A stretch of DNA of 15,361 nucleotides from DATKMG01 sp035541995. GTDB lineage: Bacteria; Acidobacteriota; Terriglobia; Versatilivoradales; Versatilivoraceae. A program made the position numbers and the translations under genes. The stretch covers positions 1 through 15,361 of the forward strand of contig DATKMG010000734.1 in assembly GCA_035541995.1 (NCBI GenBank). The letters run 5' to 3'. The notes below the pieces were generated by a model. The model saw only the letters and a program-made list of their open reading frames with translations, was not told the DNA's origin and did no database searches. Of the stretch, positions 1 through 5,904 are shown in pieces; position 1 is the stretch's first letter, and every line of letters begins with the position of its first letter.

Positions 1-940
1 ATTCTCGGCACTCTGGCACTCTGGGACTCAGCAGTCCACACATCGCGCATACATCGTTCAACCAAACCTCTCTCCTGAACAGAAATGGGACCTTGAATCA
101 AAGTTGTCAGTCCTGAACAGCCTGTCCCATTTGTCACTGGCAGCCGTGTCGAAAGACAAGGGCTTACCCTCCAGTGTTGTTCGTGTCACAATCTGGCCGG
201 AAACTCCGGCTCCCTTCTATTTCAATCGCGACCCGGTTTTTCGACTGCGGATGTCCATGCTGGCAAGAGACTCTACCAGTCATCTTCTTTTTGGCTTTGT
301 GGACTTTAAGCGTGATCCGGAAACGGGGGCCGAGGATCCCTACAATAGCGTGGCGCTGCTCTCTCCCGAGGGAAATCTGGTTTCACAATACGATAAAGTG
401 CATCTGGTGCCCTTTGGAGAATATGTGCCATATCCCCGAGTCTTCTTTTTTGTCGACAAAATCTCCACCGAGGCTGGAAGCTTTAAGCCGGGATCCCGGC
501 TGGTGGTGTCGCCTCTCGACGAGGAACACAGAATCAGCAGTTTTGTGTGCTACGAAGCGATTTTCCCAGAGTTAGTCAGACGCTCAGTCGACATGGGGGC
601 AGGGGCATTGTTCAATTTAACAAATGATGGCTGGTTCGGAGATTCAGCTGCGCCCTACCAGCATTTGAATATGGCCCGGCTCAGAGCTGTCGAGAACCAG
701 CGCTATCTTCTGAGAGCCGCGAATAATGGAATTAGTGCGGTCGTCAATCCCGACGGGGTGGTTTTGAAAAGGACCAGGCTGAATGAGCGGACACTTCTCG
801 AAGGGGACTTTGCGTTTAAGTCAACGAAAACCGTCTATACACGGTTTGGGGACTGGTTTGCGTGGTTGTGCCTACTGACAACCGTGTTTGCAGGGGGATA
901 CCGGGTTTGGGGCGCTCGCTCTCCTCTGTCAGTTGATTAA
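1..940 (+). CDS. lnt: Apolipoprotein N-acyltransferase, C-terminal part (5' end outside window)
   Basis: Lnt transfers the third acyl chain from phospholipid to the N-terminal cysteine of apolipoproteins at the periplasmic face of the inner membrane. The frame is open to the left edge, reading AYIVQPNLSPEQKWDLES from base 47, the usual opening of the nitrilase-like domain. The TTG at 104 is therefore internal and not a start. The catalytic triad is visible: Glu in IWPETPAP (bases 200-202), Lys in YDKVHLVPFGEY (395-397), and Cys in FVCYEAIFPE (548-550). The spacing is close to that of E. coli Glu267, Lys335 and Cys387. NLTNDGWFGD and the C-terminal membrane helix WFAWLCLLTTVFAGG complete the family pattern. 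The N-terminal membrane helices lie outside the window. The stop is TAA at 938-940. No convincing terminator follows; a MITE-like element begins five bases later. Confidence 0.95.
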   Translation, partial: FSALWHSGTQQSTHRAYIVQPNLSPEQKWDLESKLSVLNSLSHLSLAAVSKDKGLPSSVVRVTIWPETPAPFYFNRDPVFRLRMSMLARDSTSHLLFGFVDFKRDPETGAEDPYNSVALLSPEGNLVSQYDKVHLVPFGEYVPYPRVFFFVDKISTEAGSFKPGSRLVVSPLDEEHRISSFVCYEAIFPELVRRSVDMGAGALFNLTNDGWFGDSAAPYQHLNMARLRAVENQRYLLRAANNGISAVVNPDGVVLKRTRLNERTLLEGDFAFKSTKTVYTRFGDWFAWLCLLTTVFAGGYRVWGARSPLSVD

Positions 941-944
941 ATTG

Positions 945-1125
945 CTCGGATAGAGGGGTGCGATTCAAAGTGCGGCAGAATTGACTCGTTTATTCATGGT
1001 TCCGTCGCCGTGGGAGCGCGGCGTCTTCAGATCTCTGGAGGCGGGACGCCCTCGTCCCGCTTCCGTCAACATACCGTGGATACATGGCATCTCCAGTCGC
1101 ACTTTGAATTGCACTCGGATAGAGG
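945..1125. mobile_element. MITE-like element with inverted ends and flanking direct repeats
   Basis: Bases 958-974 (GTGCGATTCAAAGTGCG) and 1098-1114 (CGCACTTTGAATTGCAC) are inverted copies matching at 16 of 17 positions. They enclose a 157-base unit with no credible gene. Immediately outside lie direct repeats TCGGATAGAGG at 946-956 and 1115-1125, which look like a target-site duplication of about 11 bases. In the middle, 1041-1060 is a perfect palindrome, GCGGGACG-ccct-CGTCCCGC. Terminal inverted repeats plus a direct duplication is the classic form of a non-autonomous transposable element. Duplications of 10-12 bases are known for IS4-group elements, but that assignment is speculative. It sits between lnt and the next gene and may carry or disturb that gene's promoter. 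Confidence 0.6.
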
Positions 1126-1192
1126 AGATATCTGGATTCGATCATTGGATAGAAAGTCTGCTTGACGGCTTTTTCGCTGAAGGAGAATAACC

Positions 1193-2086
1193 ATGCTACT
1201 TGGACGGCGCAGTTTTATCGGTGTTTCTGCGGCGGCAGGAATGGCCGCAGTTATGAACGCGGCTGGTCAGACTGGCGGGTTGCCTGTACCGGCTCAGAAT
1301 GCCCTACTTAAGCTCTCTTGTCAGGAAGGCGTGGCTCCGGGCAAGACGCTGGCGGAGAAGTTGGATTTCCTGGAGGAAAATGGCTTTGAGGGAATTGAGC
1401 CGGGTGGCAATGGATTAAACGGACGAGTCGAAGAATTTCAGAAGGCCTTGACTGGCCGGAAAATCAAGGTCAGCGCTGTCTGCGCGGGTTACAAGGGAGT
1501 TCTGGTTTCTGAGCAGGAGCCAGTGCGACGCCAGGCCATTGATTCCATCAAGGAAATTCTGACTGCAGCCGGGGCTCTGCAATCCACGGGCTTGATCGTA
1601 GTCCCGGCTTTCAATAACCAGACCAAGTTGGGCAACAAGTCATCCCGGGAACTGCTGGTGCAATTGTTGCCGGAATTGGGCGATCGTGCCAACCAGGCTG
1701 GCACTCGTCTGCTGCTCGAGCCCTTAAACCGCAAAGAGGCCTTCTTTCTGCGCCTGGTGGCAGATGCTGCCTCGATCTGCCGCGACGTCCATAACCCCGG
1801 CATCTGTTGCATGGGAGACTTCTGGCATATGACTTGGGAAGAACCGAGCGACCTCGGAGCATTTATCTCGGGTGGCAAGTATCTTCATCATGTTCACATT
1901 GCCAGCCGCAAGAAACGAAACATGCCTGGAGAAGACGAAGGCGATGACTATGTTGAGGGGTTCCGCGGCTTGAAATGGATTGGCTATCAGGACTATGTAA
2001 GCTTGGAATGCGGCTCAGCAGGAGACCGAACCGTCACGATTCCTCGGGCCGTTAAATTGCTCCGGGAACAGTGGGAAAAAGCTTGA
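1193..2086 (+). CDS. Tat-exported sugar phosphate isomerase/epimerase-like TIM-barrel protein
   Basis: Predicted exported member of the AP endonuclease 2/xylose-isomerase-like TIM-barrel family, related to hydroxypyruvate isomerase and ketose 3-epimerases. Residues 5-26 form a twin-arginine signal (RRSFIG, then an Ala-rich stretch). Likely metal ligands are Glu176 (LLLEPLNR), Asp209 (GDFWH), His235 (HVHIAS) and Glu272 (SLECG). Their spacings of 33, 26 and 37 closely follow those recalled for D-tagatose 3-epimerase (33, 26, 35). The barrel also shows AEKLDFLEENGFEGIEPGG near residues 54-72. The ATG is supported by AAGGAG at 1180-1185, seven bases upstream. The substrate cannot be told from sequence. 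Family members with Tat signals are frequent in soil bacteria that degrade sugars. It is separated from lnt by the MITE-like element, so it probably has its own transcript. Confidence 0.88.
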   Translation: MLLGRRSFIGVSAAAGMAAVMNAAGQTGGLPVPAQNALLKLSCQEGVAPGKTLAEKLDFLEENGFEGIEPGGNGLNGRVEEFQKALTGRKIKVSAVCAGYKGVLVSEQEPVRRQAIDSIKEILTAAGALQSTGLIVVPAFNNQTKLGNKSSRELLVQLLPELGDRANQAGTRLLLEPLNRKEAFFLRLVADAASICRDVHNPGICCMGDFWHMTWEEPSDLGAFISGGKYLHHVHIASRKKRNMPGEDEGDDYVEGFRGLKWIGYQDYVSLECGSAGDRTVTIPRAVKLLREQWEKA

Positions 2087-2633
2087 AATTTTTACCTGAG
2101 TGTTACATCTCTGCATGAATTATTACGTTAGTATGACACTTGGCATTCTCGACCTTGATAAAAAAGAGAGTGTTGTTCCTGACATCAACTGGGGAGTGCA
2201 GCGACCTTGCCAATCGCGTTAGCCCTCCTTAGTTAGTGGTTCCCTTTCCCGGTTTCAATTTACAGCAGAGATATTTGGGGAGCGCTCATCTGGGGGCTCC
2301 CTTCTTTCTACGGCTACTCGTTCTTCTAAACAAGAGAACGAGGCTCACTAATTCTTCACCACTGTTTCCCCGTTGACTTCTGCAGGGGGCGGGCATAACA
2401 TCCTCGCTCAAAACCGACATTCATGCCAGCTGAAGAGATATGAAGGACGAAGCATCTCGCGAATGCTGGGATCATCAGATTTTCAGTGCAAAATGGCTTG
2501 TTAATCAGTGGTTTCAGCTTTGTGACGGACCGGGTGCTATCACAGTATCTGTGGTTTTGTGGCAACTCCGCTTCGTTGCTACACACCTGGTCGCCGCACG
2601 GGAGAGTCAACCTACAGAAAGAGGAGATAGCAT
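2087..2633. other. Gene-free region between the epimerase-like gene and the dehydrogenase
   Basis: This 547-base stretch shows no reading frame with recognisable protein features. The frame starting at 2440 runs on out of phase into the dehydrogenase gene and is judged a shadow. The region holds a terminator-like hairpin (2278-2309), a second 8-base stem CTCGTTCT/AGAACGAG at 2317-2324 and 2335-2342, and the ribosome-binding site of the next gene near its end. A long leader or small RNA is possible, but no further evidence is visible. Confidence 0.5.
2278..2309 (+). terminator. Terminator-like hairpin with pyrimidine tail
   Basis: GGGAGC at 2278-2283 pairs with GCTCCC at 2296-2301 across a 12-base loop, followed by TTCTTTCT. 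The stem is only six pairs and the tail is not a pure T run. It lies about 190 bases after the epimerase-like stop codon, so a long 3' UTR or an independent short RNA would be implied. Confidence 0.4.
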
Positions 2634-3524
2634 ATGGCATCCATATTGGTCACTGGAACTAGTAAGGGCATCGGCATGGCAACCGCCCTGGTCCTGGGAC
2701 GCGCCGGCCACACCGTCTATGGGACAATGCGTAACCCGCGCAGCGCCCCTGAGCTGGCGCAGACGGCGGAAAGAGAAGGACTGCCGATTTACGTCTCTGT
2801 CATGGATGTGGACTCTGACACGTCTGTCACCGAGGCTATCGGTGCGATTGAAAAGACCAACGGCCCTCTTGATGTCCTGGTCAACAATGCCGGCATTGAG
2901 CGTCAAGGCTCCATTGAAGAACTGAGCCTCTCTAATTCCCGAGCCGTGATGGAAACGAATTACTTCGGGGCGCTGCGTTGCATCCAGGCGGTGTTACCGC
3001 AGATGCGTGCCCGCCAAAGCGGTTGCATCATCAATATCACCTCGGTGGCCGGGCGCATCTCGGCATCCCCTTTAGGCTCCTACGCGGCGTCGAAGTTTGC
3101 CTTGGAGGGGCTTAGCGAGGCCCTGGCGCAAGAGGTTAAACCATTCAACATCCGGGTGGCTATCGTCCAGCCAGGGGTTATCGACACGGCTATGTCCAGA
3201 CGCCTCACAGAGGAACCCTCCGCATCACACTACCCGCACACGCGCCGTATGACGGGTCTGTTCACCGCTGTTCTGCAAAATCCAGCTTCACCCCTTTTAG
3301 TCGGGCAGAAGATACGCGACATTATCGAGAGCGGCACCTGGCAACTGCGGCATCCCGCCGGACCTGATGCTGAACTCTTCCTACAATGGCGCGCTTCCAT
3401 GACCGACGAACAGTGGGTGGACTGGGGCGCGGCGGATGACGACACGTGGTACCGCAGCGTCGAACGTGACTTCAGTCTGAATGCGCGCCGAGCCAGGGTG
3501 CACGTGCAAGGAACCGGATCGTGA
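2634..3524 (+). CDS. Classical short-chain dehydrogenase/reductase (SDR family)
   Basis: Soluble NAD(P)-dependent oxidoreductase of the classical SDR family, 296 residues. Visible features are the cofactor motif TGTSKGIG (7-14), Asp59 in VMDVD (adenine contact), NNAG (84-87), Asn109 in METNYFG, and catalytic Ser137 (NITSVAG), Tyr150 and Lys154 (YAASK), then QPGVIDT after strand six. Arg33 after strand two (TMRNPRS) would fit NADPH preference, which is inference. The overall pattern resembles 17-beta-hydroxysteroid or retinol dehydrogenase-like SDRs. The substrate-binding C-terminal part (residues about 185-296) is longer than in minimal SDRs of 250 residues. The ATG is supported by GAGGAG at 2621-2626, seven bases upstream. 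It appears monocistronic: the next gene is convergent. Confidence 0.92.
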   Translation: MASILVTGTSKGIGMATALVLGRAGHTVYGTMRNPRSAPELAQTAEREGLPIYVSVMDVDSDTSVTEAIGAIEKTNGPLDVLVNNAGIERQGSIEELSLSNSRAVMETNYFGALRCIQAVLPQMRARQSGCIINITSVAGRISASPLGSYAASKFALEGLSEALAQEVKPFNIRVAIVQPGVIDTAMSRRLTEEPSASHYPHTRRMTGLFTAVLQNPASPLLVGQKIRDIIESGTWQLRHPAGPDAELFLQWRASMTDEQWVDWGAADDDTWYRSVERDFSLNARRARVHVQGTGS

Positions 3525-3668
3525 GACAGTGACGACATAGCGCCTGAATCGTTCTCCCATTCCTTCCTGGAGTGAAGGACTCCGGTCCAGTCGCATCGCG
3601 TAGTCTCTGGGTATTTTCAATCGCGCTCAGTTATCCCTCCCATGGATGGGAATGTCGATTCAAATGAC

Positions 3669-4322
3669 CTAAACTGTCAATGCCAGACTCCCCGTGACGA
3701 TCAAGGCAGTTGACCAGAGCAGGTCGAGGTTAATCCAGGCCTTGCGAAGCAACCCCACCCCGAGTTTCTCGAAGACGATCACAGCAATGATGGCGGTGAC
3801 CAGCAGGTAGCCACCTCCGTGGACAAGCGTCGCCAGCAAGCCAGTCAGCGGTCCTGGAACACCCTGCAGATGCGCGGAGTGCGCCTCATGACACGGCATG
3901 TTCGTCGTGATCCCCAGGAAAACCGGCAGCACCATGAGCCCGGCGCCATGCGCCGAAGCCATGAGAAAAGACCACGTCGTCAATCCCAATAAGCCGACCT
4001 TCATTCCTCCCGCGCGGGGATTACAGTGGCGGAAAAACCGGTAAAGACCAAAAGAGATCAAAATTCCCGCCACCAGAAGCTTTACCTGACTTGAAGAAAC
4101 CATCGCCCCTGCCAGTATCACTACCAGGATCGTTGCGGCAATGGCCAACCCATGCCCAAGGGCAAGCGGGAACAGTGCCTGCCAAACCGCCCGGCGACGC
4201 TGCTCCTGGATCCCCAAGGCGACTGCAAACAGCCACCCCATCCCCGGATTAAGCCCATGGAAGGCTCCCAGAAGGAGGAGTGCCATCCAGGGCCACAAAG
4301 TTCCCTCGTGTCCAAAACTCAT
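3669..4322 (-). CDS. Six-helix integral membrane protein with repeated His-Gly motifs; possible metal or sulfur-compound transporter
   Basis: The 217-residue protein has about six hydrophobic segments (roughly 11-37, 48-72, 79-97, 108-137, 158-184, 195-216). Four segments carry a His-Gly pair: His22 (AFHGLNPGMGW), His57 (LGHGLA), His125 (SAHGAG) and His168 (VHGGGY). The loop at 144-151 reads CHEAHSAH. The early motif recalls the His-x4-Asp signature of NicO/NiCoT and RcnA-like metal permeases, but the aspartate is absent, so family membership is not established. It is coupled to the SBP56 gene: only nine bases separate them, and its ribosome-binding site GAGGTGA (4333-4327) overlaps the SBP56 stop codon. 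Co-expression with SBP56 suggests a job in copper supply to that enzyme or movement of its sulfur products. Both are inference. Confidence 0.75.
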   Translation of the reverse strand: MSFGHEGTLWPWMALLLLGAFHGLNPGMGWLFAVALGIQEQRRRAVWQALFPLALGHGLAIAATILVVILAGAMVSSSQVKLLVAGILISFGLYRFFRHCNPRAGGMKVGLLGLTTWSFLMASAHGAGLMVLPVFLGITTNMPCHEAHSAHLQGVPGPLTGLLATLVHGGGYLLVTAIIAVIVFEKLGVGLLRKAWINLDLLWSTALIVTGSLALTV

Positions 4323-4331
4323 AACTTCACC

Positions 4332-5732
4332 TCATGAGAAACAATAGGAGTCTGACGAGGCGTCCCCGCCTTCCAAGTGGACTTGGTGCGGTCGCAGCCC
4401 GTTAAATTCCAGGAAGAACTTGGGATCGAATTGCATTCCCCCTTCGGGATTGGTATCAATTTTCACCATCCATCCCTTGATGCCATCGGGGTAGAACTGC
4501 TGGTCCCATGTGGTGTACAGGGAATTAGTCAAATAGACCCGCCGGCCATCTCGGCTGATCTCGACCATCTGTGGCCCTCCATTTAACGGTTTGCCCGGCG
4601 CGCTTGGGTGGGCTCCTCGGCGGACCATCCCCCCGATCTTGACGGAACCAGAATGCCGAGGGTGGAAAGGATCGGTGACGTCATATTGCCGGAGTTCCCC
4701 GGTTCCCCAGCAAGAGACGTAAAGGAACCGGTCATCCAGCGAAAGGTTGATGTCGGTTATAAACGGAGGGACTGCCTTGAAGCCCTGGAGCAACGGGGGG
4801 AGAGCCTCCGGGCTGGCCGGTTCGGCTGGAATTTCAATGACCTTCTGAACCTTCCACTCTTTTCCGTTGTTGTCCGCACTTCGATGCCATAGCCAGACGG
4901 ATGCAGACAAATCTTTCAAACTGGTCACCACGCCGGCAAAGCCGAACGCACTGCGTGGCTCGTGAGCCGGACGCAATTCCAGCACCATCTGATGCTCAGG
5001 ACCCAGGTCCAACACCTGTTTGTGACGGCGCTCTCGCAGGTCCCACACGTGGAGGGCATGACCATACTTGCCGGCCAACAGAGCATCTGGAATGACCCCG
5101 TTTTCGAACATGTTGGGGGTTCCCCATTCACTGGTCAGCATGGTGTCGTAACCTAGGTGCCACCAGAAATCGTAAGAAAGGTATTGAGGCCCGCGATCTT
5201 GCTCCCATGCCCCCTTGATCTCGAATGTTTCCGGATCCATGACAAATATGCCCCCCGGGCCCTCTCCATCACCTGATCCCAGGGCATTCATGTATATGCC
5301 ATCCGGGCCACAATGGGAGGTATGGGGCCTTGAATATCCGGTCTTCTTCTTTACAGTTTCGGGCTCGATGACCTGTACGATCCGGGGATTAGAGGGATCG
5401 GGCTTCGTGTCCACGATATGGATTCGCGACGACCGGATGCCTGGCACAACCAGGTATCGCCTTTCCATGTGAGGATGGGGGGAATAAGGGCAGAGGCAGG
5501 AACTGCAGGCGTTCCAGCCGAAGTGGTGCAACTCATCTCCGGCATATGGCAAATCTACTTGGCCGATGGTGTGGCCGTAGCTCTTGGATTCGGGATTGAC
5601 GTCAACGACAGCGATCGCGTCAGGGGTTCCTTCCAGCTTCGGATTGAGCATGGCGACGTAGGCAAGATTCTCTGGTGGGGCCTGCATTGCCATCTTGGGA
5701 GAGGGATAAAAAGTTTGGTCGGGGCGCCACAT
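4332..5732 (-). CDS. SBP56-family selenium-binding protein / methanethiol oxidase homologue
   Basis: SBP56 proteins (human SELENBP1; bacterial MtoX) are beta-propeller, copper-dependent oxidases that convert methanethiol to formaldehyde, hydrogen sulfide and hydrogen peroxide. The 466 residues span the family, close to the 472 of the human protein. Signature blocks are NACSSCLCPYSPHPH (74-88, Cys76 and Cys79 matching the human CSSC), RPHTSHC (135-141), YDFWWHLGYD (187-196), SEWGTPN (201-207), TDINLSLDDRFLYVSCWGTGELRQYD (326-351), NGGPQM (384-389) and the C-terminal HQVHLEGGDASSDSYCFS. Histidines in these blocks are the likely copper ligands. The ATG has a strong AAGGAGG site (5744-5738). There is no export signal in this product; Hyphomicrobium MtoX is periplasmic. 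It is the first gene of an operon with the downstream membrane protein and is divergent from the regulator. Confidence 0.92.
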   Translation of the reverse strand: MWRPDQTFYPSPKMAMQAPPENLAYVAMLNPKLEGTPDAIAVVDVNPESKSYGHTIGQVDLPYAGDELHHFGWNACSSCLCPYSPHPHMERRYLVVPGIRSSRIHIVDTKPDPSNPRIVQVIEPETVKKKTGYSRPHTSHCGPDGIYMNALGSGDGEGPGGIFVMDPETFEIKGAWEQDRGPQYLSYDFWWHLGYDTMLTSEWGTPNMFENGVIPDALLAGKYGHALHVWDLRERRHKQVLDLGPEHQMVLELRPAHEPRSAFGFAGVVTSLKDLSASVWLWHRSADNNGKEWKVQKVIEIPAEPASPEALPPLLQGFKAVPPFITDINLSLDDRFLYVSCWGTGELRQYDVTDPFHPRHSGSVKIGGMVRRGAHPSAPGKPLNGGPQMVEISRDGRRVYLTNSLYTTWDQQFYPDGIKGWMVKIDTNPEGGMQFDPKFFLEFNGLRPHQVHLEGGDASSDSYCFS

Positions 5733-5904
5733 ATTTTCCTCCTTGAATATCAGATTGAGTCACTCCGTTGGATCGCCGCCATTTCGGGCTTCCAGCGAAC
5801 ATCAATTGTTGCTTGGCAGCTTTATCCTCGCAGAGTGATATCTTCTTTGTCCTTTAAGAGTTCTTGAGTTATTATGATTTATTCCTGATCACGTCCGTTC
5901 CACC
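5733..5904. promoter_or_regulatory. Divergent intergenic control region
   Basis: This 172-base gap carries the starts of the SBP56 operon (minus) and of the large regulator (plus). It includes the SBP56 ribosome-binding site and the plus-strand promoter candidate. The arrangement makes it the natural operator for the winged-helix regulator. No clear repeat or palindrome that would be its binding site was seen. Confidence 0.5.
5847..5875 (+). promoter_or_regulatory. Sigma-70-like promoter candidate for the winged-helix regulator
   Basis: TTGTCC (5847-5852, four of six to TTGACA) and TATTAT (5870-5875, five of six to TATAAT) are separated by exactly 17 bases. Transcription would begin near 5882, leaving a leader of about 23 bases without a recognisable ribosome-binding site before the ATG at 5905. 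Confidence 0.45.

Noticed and set aside
981..1190. Open frame of 69 codons on the plus strand
   Set aside because: It lies across the MITE-like element and its palindrome, lacks a ribosome-binding site and has no protein-like features.
2440..2925. 161-codon frame on the plus strand
   Set aside because: Overlaps the dehydrogenase gene in another frame. The dehydrogenase has all SDR motifs and its own ribosome-binding site.
3525..3668. Bidirectional terminator between the convergent dehydrogenase and membrane-protein genes
   Set aside because: Only five- to six-pair stems (such as TCCTTC/GAAGGA) without T runs were found.
4332..5732. Possible selenoprotein because of the selenium-binding name
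   Set aside because: The frame has no internal TGA; the key positions are ordinary cysteines (CSSC).
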